Shown in pieces: positions 53,679 through 62,414 of a DNA stretch of 64,000 nt. The position numbers and the translations under genes are program-made. The DNA lies in assembly GCA_050290145.1 (NCBI GenBank), contig JBNKHC010000307.1:3522-67521 (forward strand), given 5' to 3'. Numbering within the stretch: the first letter of the stretch is position 1; every line of letters starts with the position of its first letter. The notes beneath the pieces were generated by a model, which saw only the letters and a list, made by a program, of their open reading frames with translations, was not told the origin of the DNA and did not search any database. The DNA is from Pelagibius sp050290145. GTDB lineage: Bacteria > Pseudomonadota > Alphaproteobacteria > Kiloniellales > Kiloniellaceae.

Positions 53679-53966
53679 ATGGCATATAACGCTAAGTACC
53701 TGACCCTCATGGCCCACGGTGCCGGCCAGCAGTGGTGGTCCTACAGAACGGCGGATACGCCGGCCACGGTGGACAACGCCGGCTATTTCACCGGCGAGGC
53801 GGTCGGCATGCTGAAGGTCGGGGACCTGGTCTTCGTGCAGCAGGTCGACGATCCGGCGGCGCCGGCCGGCGTCACCGCGGCGGGCTGGCACCTGGTGCTG
53901 TCGAACGACGGCGCCACGGTGGACGTCTCCAACGCCACGGCGGTCGCCACCTCCGATACCGACTAA
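53679..53966 (+). CDS. Small head protein after the capsid (cement-like)
   Basis: 95 residues, beta-rich, with WWSYRTADTPATVDNAGYF and VGDLVFVQQVDDPA. The position directly after capsid matches the cement protein of BPP-1-type phages. That assignment is positional. AGGAG precedes ATG 53679. Confidence 0.6.
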   Translation: MAYNAKYLTLMAHGAGQQWWSYRTADTPATVDNAGYFTGEAVGMLKVGDLVFVQQVDDPAAPAGVTAAGWHLVLSNDGATVDVSNATAVATSDTD

Positions 53967-54005
53967 GGCAACACCGGCTGATTAGCTCCAAACGGTGAAC
54001 CTCGC

Positions 54006-54043
54006 GCGGGCGGTCTCTTCTTGGGGCCGCCCGCTGCCTTTTT
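54006..54043 (+). terminator. Strong intrinsic terminator after the capsid pair
   Basis: Stem GCGGGCGG / 13-base loop / CCGCCCGC (54006-54034), then TGCCTTTTT. Placed like the T7 late terminator downstream of the capsid gene, it would lower expression of the tail genes relative to capsid. Confidence 0.9.
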
Positions 54044-54069
54044 AGCAACCTTTTCCAAGGGAGTGCCCC

Positions 54070-54417
54070 ATGCCCAAGGCCCTGTCGCAGAACCTGGAAA
54101 CCATCGCCGCGCTGCAGAGCTTCTGCGTCTTCGGCTACCAGACCGAGGACCCGCTGGCGGCGCTTGCCAGCCCCGACTACTTCGTCAGCTGCAGCGCGCG
54201 CCTGATGGCCAACGACCTGATCCTGGTTTGCGCCGATGCCGAGCGGAATCCGGCCTGGGGCCTGTTCCTGGTCAGCCGCGTCGGTTCTGAGGAGGTGATC
54301 CTAGAGAATGTCGCCGGCCTGACCCCCGACACCATCAACGGCCTGACCTTCCTGCGTAGCCCACAGCCGGCTGCGCCCGCGAAGAAGGCGGCGCGCAGCC
54401 GCCGCAAGGCCGCCTGA
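54070..54417 (+). CDS. Hypothetical phage protein between capsid and tail tubular A
   Basis: 115 residues with a basic tail (PAKKAARSRRKAA). LSQNLETIAALQSFCVFGYQ lies near the N-terminus. No family was recognised; it is in the position of small connector or head-completion genes. ATG 54070 follows GGGAGTG. Confidence 0.55.
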   Translation: MPKALSQNLETIAALQSFCVFGYQTEDPLAALASPDYFVSCSARLMANDLILVCADAERNPAWGLFLVSRVGSEEVILENVAGLTPDTINGLTFLRSPQPAAPAKKAARSRRKAA

Positions 54418-54428
54418 GGAGAGACGCC

Positions 54429-54998
54429 ATGGCCGATGTCACGGGGATCTGCAACTCCGCGCTCGCCAAGATCGGCGCGGCGCGGATCACCGCGCTGGAG
54501 GAGAGCAGCAAAAACGCCAACCTCTGCGCCGAGCTCTACGAACGCTGCCGCGACGACCTGCTGCGCGCCCATAGCTGGAACTTCGCGACCGCCCGCGCCA
54601 AGCTGGCCCGCGAGGCCGGGACGCCGGTTTTCGGCTTTGCCTATGCTTACGCCCTGCCGGCGGACTGGATGCGCTGCGTCGACGCCTATGGCGACGAGGC
54701 CGGGAGCTGCCGCATCGTCTACCGGGTCGAGGGCGACTGCCTGCTGAGCGACGCGGAGGACGTCTATCTGCGCTACGTGCGGCGGGCGGAGGACGCCAAT
54801 CTGATGCCGGCGGACTTCCGCGAGGTCTTGGCCTGCCTGCTGGCGCGCGAACTGGCGGTGCCCATCGCCCAGTCCAACACCCTGGAGGAGAAGCTGGAGG
54901 CGCGCTTTCGCACCCGCCTGCGCCGTGCGCGCACGACAGACGGTCTGGAAGACCAGCTCGAGCCCCTGCCGCTCGGCGCCTGGGCGGAGGTGCGCTGA
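54429..54998 (+). CDS. Tail tubular protein A-like (gp11)
   Basis: 189 residues with the family core: ICNSALAKIGAARITALEE, YERCRDDLLRAHSWNFATARA and YALPADWMRCV. It forms the ring between portal and nozzle. GAGGAGA precedes ATG 54429; the gp12-like gene starts 4 bases after the stop. Confidence 0.88.
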   Translation: MADVTGICNSALAKIGAARITALEESSKNANLCAELYERCRDDLLRAHSWNFATARAKLAREAGTPVFGFAYAYALPADWMRCVDAYGDEAGSCRIVYRVEGDCLLSDAEDVYLRYVRRAEDANLMPADFREVLACLLARELAVPIAQSNTLEEKLEARFRTRLRRARTTDGLEDQLEPLPLGAWAEVR

Positions 54999-55001
54999 GC
55001 C

Positions 55002-57998
55002 ATGCCCCGCGCCAATCCCCTGCAAGCCGCCTTCAACGCCGGCGAGATCGGCCCGCGCCTGGCGGCCCGGGTCGACTTCCCCAAGTACCGTAATGCGGGC
55101 GCCCGGGTCGAGAACATGACGCCGCTGCCGCAGGGCGGCCTGACGCGCCGGCCCGGCACCCGCTTCGTCGCTGCTGCGGCAGACCAGGACAAGCGGCCCC
55201 GGCTCATTCCCTTCGAGTTCTCCACCGAGCAGGCCTACGTGCTGGAGGCCGGCGACGGACAGTTCCGCTTTTTCAGCGACGGGGGGCGGATCGTCGTGGC
55301 AGCAACGGATGCTGTGATCGCGAATGGCAGTTTCGACAGCAATATCAGCGATTGGGACGACCTTTCGACAGGCTCCGCTCTCATTGACCATGTGCTGCTG
55401 GGCGGCGATGAGGCGGACCTGCTGCGCTTTGCACGTCTCGACCAGAACGCCTGGGGCGACTTGGACGCGAACCGCCGCCACGTCGCTCTGCGTTTCACCG
55501 TGGGTCTCAGCGGCAATGTGCGCGAGGCGTCGCTGGACGTGAGTGATGTAATAGCGGCGTTCGATGCCGTGGCGCGGATCTACACCGACAATGCGGGTAG
55601 CCCCGGGACGCAGGTTGGTGGAGACAGCGCCCAACTAACTATGGACACCATTGGAGTCCGCACCTTCACCTGGACGACCAAGCCGGCCGTGGCTGCAGGG
55701 ACCGACTATTGGGTAGTTTTCAGCGACGTGACGGAGGACGGCACAGGCCGGGTGAATGTCGGGCGTTGTGCAGACCAAGGGGCGAACTTCAGGTCCGGGT
55801 CGCACGACACGATCACAAGCATTGCCGACGCGGTGAATTTCGCCTCGACCCGCGACCTACGAGCCGAAGTGAAAATCGAAAGCGCCACGTCGGACGGCGT
55901 CTTAGCTCTTGTCGGGGCGGGAAGCAGCGTAGCGGCAGCCGAACAGGATGTGGCGGTGACGGACATCGACCAGGAACACGTTCTGGCCTTCCGGGTCGTC
56001 GGCGTTCCGGGTGACGTGGTGAAGGTTCGGATCGGGCGCACCAGTGGCGGCGACCAATTCCTGGCCGACACGGAGAAGGCGACGGGCCGACACATCATCA
56101 GTTTCACGCCGGATGCCGGGCCGTTCTTCGTCCAGTTCCGCAACGAGGCGGCCAAGACGGTCTATATCGACGACGTACGACTGATCGGGAGCGGAGCCGG
56201 GGAGGCAGCTTCGCTCGAACTGGCGGCACCCTACAGCGAAACCGACCTGGCGGGGCTCAAGTGGGCGCAGTCGGCCGATGTCATGTACTTCGCGCATAGC
56301 TCCCATCCACCGCACAAGCTGGAACGGCGAGGGCATACGACCTGGTCCCTGACGGAGGTGGCCTTCGACGACGGACCCTATTTGGATGAAAACGCGGAGA
56401 GTGGCCAGACGCTCAAGGCAAGCGCGACCAGCGGGGTCGGCATTACGATCTCGGCCACGGGACACTCTCCGTTCACCGAGGGTGACGTGGGCCGATCCGT
56501 TCGGCTGCGCCCCTCCGGCGAGCCGGGCTGGGCAGTGATCACCGAGTTCATCAGCCAAGAGCAGGTGCGCGCCGACGTGAAACGGAATTTCGGCAGCACG
56601 GCGGCAACGGCGAATTGGCGTCTCGGCGCCTGGTCCTCAGAGCGGGGCTATCCCGGTGTGGCGACATTCTTCGAGCAGCGCACGGCCTGGGCCAGTACCA
56701 TCACTCAGCCGCAAAGTTTCTGGATGTCGCAGTCGGGCGATCTGGAGAACATGCGGCCTGACAGCTACGAGGGCGGGGCGGTCGAGGTGCAGGACGACGA
56801 CGGCCTGGACTTCACCATCGCCGCCGACGAAGTGAACGCCATCCGCTGGATGTCGCCCGGCCGCCAATTGATCCTGGGAACGTCCGGCGGTGAATGGTCG
56901 GTGACCTCCGACGGGCCGGTAGTGACGCCGTTGGACATCGAAGTGAAGCGCGAGTCGACCAACGGCAGCGCCGACATCCAACCGCTCCGAATCAGCTCCA
57001 TCGTGCTCTTCGTGCAGCGGGCACGGCGCAAGCTGCGGGAGCTCGTCTTCAGCCTGGAGACGGACGGCTTCCGCACGCCGGACCTGACCATCCTGGCCGA
57101 GCACATCACCGAAAGCGGCCTGCGCGAGATCGTCTATCAGCAGGAGCCGGACAGCCAGGTGCACTGCGTGCGCGAGGACGGCGTTCTGGCCACCCTGACC
57201 TATCAGCGCGACCAGGACGTGGTCGGCTGGTCACGGCACATCTTCGGCGGCAGTTTCCAGGGCGGCGCGCCCGTGGTCGAAAGCGTGGCGACCATTCCCG
57301 GCAGCGCGGCCGCCGGCAGCCAGAACCGTGACGAGGCTTGGATCGCTGTAAAGCGGACAGTCGACGGGAATACCTTCCGTAGCATCGAGGTCATGGAAAG
57401 CTCCTTCGAGGGACCCAATCCCGAGGCCTTCGACGATCCCACGGTCTTCGATGCGGCGGTACTGGCACGTCAGCGGGACGCCTTCTATGTCGACTGCGGG
57501 CTCAGCTACGACGGGGCACCGACGCAGACTCTCTCCGGCCTTGACCATCTGGAAGGGGAGACCGTCGCCATTCTGGCCGACGGCGCCCTGCACCCTGACC
57601 GAATCGTCATGGGCGGCGCCATCACCCTGCAGGCGCCCGCCAGTGCCGTACACGTCGGCCTGCCGTACCGCCATGTCTTCGCCTCCCTGAAGCTGGAGGC
57701 GGGAGCGGCCGCGGGCACCGCCGTGGGCAAGGTGAAGCGGGTGCACGGCATCGCCCTGGTGCTGCTGCACTCCCTGGGGCTACGTATCGGCCCCTCGATC
57801 GACCGTTTGGAAGACGTACCCCTCCGTGAGGTGGGAGACGCCATGGACACGGCGGTGCCGCTGTTCACCGGCGAGCGCTTTGTCAGCTTTGAGGGCGACT
57901 TCGAGCGTGACGCCCGCATCGTCATCAGCGGTAACGCACCTTTGCCCTTCACGCTGCTGGCCGCCGCGCCGGAGCTGAAAACCAATGAGCTGATCTGA
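55002..57998 (+). CDS. Tail tubular protein B-like nozzle protein (gp12) with lectin-like insert
   Basis: 998 residues, longer than T7 gp12 (794). The N-terminus has NPLQAAFNAGEIGPRLAARVDF and the beta-propeller part starts near residue 40. Residues about 105-410 hold an added Thr/Asp-rich module opening with ANGSFDSNISDWDDL, typical of carbohydrate-binding folds, and the central core resumes near LAAPYSETDLAGLKWAQ. The conserved end has EVGDAMDTAVPLFTGE. The nozzle attaches fibres and gates DNA. It is coupled to the next gene by a 1-base overlap. Confidence 0.88.
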   Translation: MPRANPLQAAFNAGEIGPRLAARVDFPKYRNAGARVENMTPLPQGGLTRRPGTRFVAAAADQDKRPRLIPFEFSTEQAYVLEAGDGQFRFFSDGGRIVVAATDAVIANGSFDSNISDWDDLSTGSALIDHVLLGGDEADLLRFARLDQNAWGDLDANRRHVALRFTVGLSGNVREASLDVSDVIAAFDAVARIYTDNAGSPGTQVGGDSAQLTMDTIGVRTFTWTTKPAVAAGTDYWVVFSDVTEDGTGRVNVGRCADQGANFRSGSHDTITSIADAVNFASTRDLRAEVKIESATSDGVLALVGAGSSVAAAEQDVAVTDIDQEHVLAFRVVGVPGDVVKVRIGRTSGGDQFLADTEKATGRHIISFTPDAGPFFVQFRNEAAKTVYIDDVRLIGSGAGEAASLELAAPYSETDLAGLKWAQSADVMYFAHSSHPPHKLERRGHTTWSLTEVAFDDGPYLDENAESGQTLKASATSGVGITISATGHSPFTEGDVGRSVRLRPSGEPGWAVITEFISQEQVRADVKRNFGSTAATANWRLGAWSSERGYPGVATFFEQRTAWASTITQPQSFWMSQSGDLENMRPDSYEGGAVEVQDDDGLDFTIAADEVNAIRWMSPGRQLILGTSGGEWSVTSDGPVVTPLDIEVKRESTNGSADIQPLRISSIVLFVQRARRKLRELVFSLETDGFRTPDLTILAEHITESGLREIVYQQEPDSQVHCVREDGVLATLTYQRDQDVVGWSRHIFGGSFQGGAPVVESVATIPGSAAAGSQNRDEAWIAVKRTVDGNTFRSIEVMESSFEGPNPEAFDDPTVFDAAVLARQRDAFYVDCGLSYDGAPTQTLSGLDHLEGETVAILADGALHPDRIVMGGAITLQAPASAVHVGLPYRHVFASLKLEAGAAAGTAVGKVKRVHGIALVLLHSLGLRIGPSIDRLEDVPLREVGDAMDTAVPLFTGERFVSFEGDFERDARIVISGNAPLPFTLLAAAPELKTNELI

Positions 57999-58429
57999 TG
58001 GGCGGCCCCCGGATCGTCCCCTTCGAGCCAGCGCATTTGGCGGACCTCGACCCACCGGTCTTTGATCCCGGACAGATGCAGCGCTTCGCCGCCGCCTACC
58101 TGCCCGCCGGCCCGGCCTTCACCCTGATGGAAGGCGGGCGGGCGTTGGGCTGCGCAGGCCTGATGATCGAGGGCGAGGAGGGTCGGGCTTGGGCCTTCCT
58201 TTCCGACGCCTTGCGGCGGCGTCCCCTGCTGCTGCACCGCACGGTGAAGCGCGCGCTGCCGGCCCTGGCCGAGCACTATGAGGTGAGAAGCCTCACCGCC
58301 GAGGCGCATGCCGAGTTCGCGGCCGCGCGGCGGTGGCTGGCACGGCTCGGCTTCCAGCACGAAGAGAGACTTCCGCGCTTCGCGGGAACCACCGAAGACT
58401 ACGTGAGGTATCGTCTATGGGTGCACTGA
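57998..58429 (+). CDS. GNAT-like gp13-type internal virion protein
   Basis: 143 residues, ATG 57998 overlapping the nozzle stop by 1 base. It has ALGCAGLMIEGEEGRAWAFLSD and ARRWLARLGFQHEERLPR, a GNAT-like fold placed like T7 gp13. It is paralogous to the inverted gene at 50034. Confidence 0.7.
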   Translation: MGGPRIVPFEPAHLADLDPPVFDPGQMQRFAAAYLPAGPAFTLMEGGRALGCAGLMIEGEEGRAWAFLSDALRRRPLLLHRTVKRALPALAEHYEVRSLTAEAHAEFAAARRWLARLGFQHEERLPRFAGTTEDYVRYRLWVH

Positions 58430-58866
58430 CACTGATCGGCGGCGTGCTGAGCGCCGTCGCGGCGATTTCCGCCGGGCAGGCCCAGGCCAACGCCGCGGAG
58501 TTCAATGCGGAGATGGCGCAGCAGCAGGCCGAGCGGGAACGGCAGATCGCCGCGCGCGAGGCCAAGGATCATCGGCGGCGCAACAGCCGCCTGCTGGCCA
58601 CGTCGCGGGCGCGGCGCGCCGGCAGCGGCGTGACCTCCATAGGGTCGCCGCTGCTGGTCGACGAGGCGACAGCCGCCGAGATCGAATTGGGCGCGCAGGA
58701 CATCCTCTCCAGCGGCGCATCCAAGGCCTATGGCTACCAACAGGAGGCGGCGCTCTCGCGTGCCCGGGCCAGCAGCGCCAGGACGGGCAGTTTCCTGAAG
58801 GCGGGCGGCACTTTGCTGACGGCCGCGGGTGGTACCGACTACGACAACTTCTTCAAGTTCTCCTGA
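58417..58866 (+). CDS. Internal virion protein B-like (gp14)
   Basis: 149 residues from ATG 58417, overlapping the preceding gene by 13 bases. The N-terminal Gly/Ala segment (GALTLIGGVLSAVAAISAGQ) is hydrophobic and a long charged helix follows (AEMAQQQAERERQIAAREA). This matches gp14-type proteins ejected with DNA to build the outer-membrane channel. Confidence 0.75.
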   Translation: MGALTLIGGVLSAVAAISAGQAQANAAEFNAEMAQQQAERERQIAAREAKDHRRRNSRLLATSRARRAGSGVTSIGSPLLVDEATAAEIELGAQDILSSGASKAYGYQQEAALSRARASSARTGSFLKAGGTLLTAAGGTDYDNFFKFS

Positions 58867-58909
58867 AGCCGACAGCCCCTGAATCGGCCAGAAATTTCGA
58901 GGTCCCATC

Positions 58910-61468
58910 ATGCCCCGTATCCCTTCCGCTGCCGAGGTAAACCCCATTGGCGGCTCCGCAAGCCGCCTTCCGAGCGTCCGCGCCGACGCCGCCGACTTCA
59001 GTCTTGCCATTGCACAGGGGCTCGCTTCTTTCGGCGAGGGAGTGAGCGACGTCGGCGATCGGATCAGCAAGGACGCCCGCAGGGCCGCCGCGGAGGAAGA
59101 GCGGGAAAGGAAAAACGAGCAATTGCTTCAGCTTTATGAGGCGTCGAAGAAGAGCGAGGCCGCAAAGCAGGTCGCGGACGAGGGGCAGCATCGTGCTGAG
59201 GTGCGCGAAGCGGCCATTGCGATGGTCGACAATTGGGAATACGACGGTAGCTCACCACTGGAAGCCGCCGCCAAGGCGTCCCGGGATCTGGAGTCCGTTG
59301 AGGAAGAGCGCCTGAAGCAGTTGCCGGCCGAGCAACGTGCCAGCTTGAAGGCGGCAACGCAGCCGATCCGCCGGGGCCAGGCCCTGCGCGTGGCGCAGCG
59401 GGCGCAGAACCAGAGTGTGGCGATGCTGAACCGTCAGACTGAAAAAACGCTGCAGTTGCTGCAGAGACAGGCAGTGCAGGAACCGGCGGCGGCGGCACAC
59501 TATGCGACCGAGGGGCGCGCGCAGTTGCTGTCCCTGCAAAGTGCCGGCGCCCTGACGCCCGAACAGTTCGCGGCCCAGGAGGAGACGTTCCGGCGGAACC
59601 TCTACACGGCGGTGGTGCGCGGCCAGCCGGCGGTGCAGGCCCTGGCCGACCTGGAAGACGGCGTCTATGACGAGGCGCTGAGCGATCCGGAGCTGAAGCA
59701 GTTCCTGACCCAGGAGACGGCCTGGCGCCTGCAGAGCGAGACAGCGCAGGGCGCTGCGGCGGCCGAGGCGCAACTGGCGCGCGTCCGGCGCGGGGAAGGG
59801 ACGCCGGGGGAGCTCAGCGCCACGTCCGGGGCTGTCCTGGCGGCCGGCGACATGGCCGATGTGGAGTTGCAGGCGGAAGTGGCCTTGCGTGTGCGTTCCG
59901 AGCTCCAAAGCCTGCGCTATGCGCCCGAGGCGGAGGTCGAAGGGCGTATCGATGCCTTGGCGCCGGCGCTGGACGCAGCCGATACCGCGGCGCGCCAGCA
60001 GGTGCAGCAGGAGGTTTGGACCCAGAGCCGGATGATGCTGCGTGAGCGCGACAAGGATCCGGCCGCCTATGTGATGGAGCAGCCCGCGGTGGCGGAGGCC
60101 TTTGCCGCAGCGGAGAAGAACCCGGCGCGGCTGCCCGACGCAATTGCCGCGCGCCTGGCGGCGCAGAGCGCCATGGGGCTGGTGCCGGAAGCGCAGAACG
60201 CACTGACCCTGGAGGAGCGCGCGCGGATCGTCGACGGGCTGCGCCGCCTGGAGCCGCAGCAGCAGATTGCCGCCATGCTGGAACTGGGGCGGCTCTACGG
60301 CGACCAGGCCGCCAAAGTGGCGTCGGACCTGGCGGAGACCGGCCTTTCGATGGAGATGCAACTGGCGGCGGACGCCAGCGGCGGCCCGGAGGTCTCGGGG
60401 CGGTTGGCGCAGGCGGGGGAAAGCAACGGCGGGGCGCAAGCGGCGGAAGGAGGCGTGATCGAGGAGACGGCGGAAAGGCTGATCGCGGAAGGGCGGGGAG
60501 CGGCTGGTGCCACTGCCGACCACGGTCAAGAGCGGTCGCACGGTGTTGGCTCAAGCACCCCCCCGACCTTGCCTCGGCGTAAGCCTGAGTCTTTGACCAT
60601 GCCGGCTCATATCGAAGAGGGGGTTAAATCTGAGACAAGCGACTTGACTAGGAGTAAGCCGCTAAGTGCGGATGACGCTGTGCTGCGGCAGCATCAGTCA
60701 CTGCGAGCTGAAGACTACAGCGAGATGCTAGACGGCCTAGACCCTGCCGAGGTTGCCGCTTTCGAAGCGCATGTGAGGCGAGCAGCTTCAGGGGCCAATG
60801 CACCGCCGGAGATTGAGGATTTGGCGCGGCGATTTGTCGTGAAGAAGTTGCGAACCGGCATGCCATTTGCCGATGCGGTTGCCGAGGCGTTGTATGAGGC
60901 TGGCATTGACGCTGCGAAAGAGGTGGCGATGGGAGAAGCGGACAGCCGAGAGGACGCACCGCCTCTCCCACAGCAGAGAGAAGAAGAGGACGTCGACAGA
61001 CTGCTTCGCGTCATTGGCATCAACCCTGTACTCAGGGAGGGAGATGCCGAAACGGTTCTGCCATTGGTGAAGGAAATCATGCAGGTGAGAACCTATGCCG
61101 CTGCCGGCGAGTATCAGCGAATCAAAGATCTGCGAAAAAAGATCGAGAAACTGGATGGCACGGAACACCGGTTTCTCTACAAACCTTTAACCGCCAAGTT
61201 GGACCGTGCCCTTCAAAGACCTGAAACTGTGCCTTGGGCCTTGAGCGACGGCGAGGTCTACAGCGTCTATAAGTCTCTAGGCGGATCGGTTGACGCATTG
61301 ACCATCGGAGGTATGACACTCGCAGTCCTGGAGAAGTTTCTTGCCCCCGCATATCTCCTTAGTTGGGCCACGAGCTTGGCCGGTTTCCAGCAGAATCAGA
61401 TGAGGAAGTTGTACGAAGCCGAGCTGTATAGGCGCGGAATTTTCAGGAAACCAAATGTGCAACCCTAA
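58910..61468 (+). CDS. Large internal virion protein with swapped C-terminus
   Basis: 852 residues. The N-terminal ~545 residues are Ala/Gln/Glu-rich, mostly helical (VDNWEYDGSSPLEAAAKASRD, MLELGRLYGDQAAKVASDL), fitting a gp15/gp16-like ejection protein but without a transglycosylase motif. The linker PPTLPRRKP (60560-60586) matches the linker in payload A. Beyond it the GC falls and about 290 residues of unrecognised sequence follow, ending in a hydrophobic helix (LAPAYLLSWATSLAGF). A secreted Sel1-like gene faces it. The new C-terminus is therefore treated as a payload. Confidence 0.7.
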   Translation: MPRIPSAAEVNPIGGSASRLPSVRADAADFSLAIAQGLASFGEGVSDVGDRISKDARRAAAEEERERKNEQLLQLYEASKKSEAAKQVADEGQHRAEVREAAIAMVDNWEYDGSSPLEAAAKASRDLESVEEERLKQLPAEQRASLKAATQPIRRGQALRVAQRAQNQSVAMLNRQTEKTLQLLQRQAVQEPAAAAHYATEGRAQLLSLQSAGALTPEQFAAQEETFRRNLYTAVVRGQPAVQALADLEDGVYDEALSDPELKQFLTQETAWRLQSETAQGAAAAEAQLARVRRGEGTPGELSATSGAVLAAGDMADVELQAEVALRVRSELQSLRYAPEAEVEGRIDALAPALDAADTAARQQVQQEVWTQSRMMLRERDKDPAAYVMEQPAVAEAFAAAEKNPARLPDAIAARLAAQSAMGLVPEAQNALTLEERARIVDGLRRLEPQQQIAAMLELGRLYGDQAAKVASDLAETGLSMEMQLAADASGGPEVSGRLAQAGESNGGAQAAEGGVIEETAERLIAEGRGAAGATADHGQERSHGVGSSTPPTLPRRKPESLTMPAHIEEGVKSETSDLTRSKPLSADDAVLRQHQSLRAEDYSEMLDGLDPAEVAAFEAHVRRAASGANAPPEIEDLARRFVVKKLRTGMPFADAVAEALYEAGIDAAKEVAMGEADSREDAPPLPQQREEEDVDRLLRVIGINPVLREGDAETVLPLVKEIMQVRTYAAAGEYQRIKDLRKKIEKLDGTEHRFLYKPLTAKLDRALQRPETVPWALSDGEVYSVYKSLGGSVDALTIGGMTLAVLEKFLAPAYLLSWATSLAGFQQNQMRKLYEAELYRRGIFRKPNVQP

Positions 61469-61504
61469 TATGGACAGACAGAGAGAGTTCCTTGCAAAGG
61501 CGGG

Positions 61505-62158
61505 TTAGAAGTCTGTTGGCAGATTGTATTCTCGGCGAATATCTTCAGCACGGCGATTGACCATCATCAGATACTCCTGGGTGACGGTCGCACCGACCTC
61601 GCATTGAAGGCCCTGCCAGGCGGCAACGTTGTGTGTGAAGGGATGAAAGCTTACCGCCTGCCAGGCATCGGCCTCTAAAGAGTCGCGAGGAACGCCTTCG
61701 CCAAAGCAATACATGAAGGCCAATAGCCAAGTTCCCGATCTGCCGTCCGCCTGGGCCGCCCGCAAGCCATATTGAAAGGCTTGATCATAATCGTACTCAT
61801 CATGAGATTCCTGGGCCAATTCCTCAAGAGCCTTGCCGTAGTTTTGCTCGGCGGCTCTGAGGAGCCATATATACGAAGTAGCACGGTCAGTCGCTGCGCT
61901 GCTGCCGCTGACGCCGTTGCCCCAGTACAGCACTTTCGACAAGAGGTATTGAGCTTTTGCGTTGCCGGCCTGTGCAGCGGGCAGAAGCTCCCGATAGGCG
62001 GTCACAAAGTCGTCGGCGCGATAGGCGCGTTCACCTTCGTTCACATCTGCGGCGGCGGGCAGCGTCCAGAGTAGAGAGGCAACGAACAAAGCAACGATCA
62101 GCAGTGGCTGCTTGTCACGCTCAAGAACTAGAAAGCACGGCAAGATGGGAACGCTCAC
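61505..62158 (-). CDS. Exported Sel1-like repeat protein, candidate immunity partner
   Basis: 217 residues from GTG 62158. The N-terminal hydrophobic stretch (PLLIVALFVASLLWTLPAAA) is a signal; the mature part has Sel1/TPR-like helices (AQAGNAKAQYLLSKVLYWGNG, seen as AGNAKAQYLLSKVLYWGNG, and YGLRAAQADGRSGTWLLAFMYCFGEG). Sel1-like proteins occur as immunity proteins in contact-dependent and T6SS pairs. Its own sigma70-like promoter lies upstream. It converges on the large virion gene. Confidence 0.7.
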   Translation of the reverse strand: MSVPILPCFLVLERDKQPLLIVALFVASLLWTLPAAADVNEGERAYRADDFVTAYRELLPAAQAGNAKAQYLLSKVLYWGNGVSGSSAATDRATSYIWLLRAAEQNYGKALEELAQESHDEYDYDQAFQYGLRAAQADGRSGTWLLAFMYCFGEGVPRDSLEADAWQAVSFHPFTHNVAAWQGLQCEVGATVTQEYLMMVNRRAEDIRREYNLPTDF

Positions 62159-62206
62159 TTGGCAGGCCTTTGGCGCGTGTTGAAGTCTCGTTCTTTGGCG
62201 GCTGTT

Positions 62207-62235
62207 ACTCTACCGCTGATTGTTTAACTGTTCAA
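62207..62235 (-). promoter_or_regulatory. Sigma70-like promoter of the Sel1 gene
   Basis: Minus strand: -35 TTGAAC (62235-62230), 17-base spacer, -10 TAGAGT (62212-62207). The start codon is about 50 bases downstream. It allows expression in the lysogen independent of phage late control. Confidence 0.7.
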
Positions 62236-62414
62236 TATTTGTTCTTTCGGGCGTAAGGGGGAGCGAAACGCCTCCTTGGGCCTCCCTCGCGGGTGATTTC
62301 GGCCGACTTCCTTGAGCGCATGTCGGCTTCGCAGTCCTCGTGCCTCGATCCGCGAAATTCCTCCAACCACCCATACCCTGAGCAACCCACCACGAGTCCT
62401 GCCAGGAGCAGCGC

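Noticed and set aside
54177..55634. Long minus-strand ORF opposite the tail genes
   Set aside because: Shadow frame without motifs; the plus-strand gp11- and gp12-like genes explain the region.
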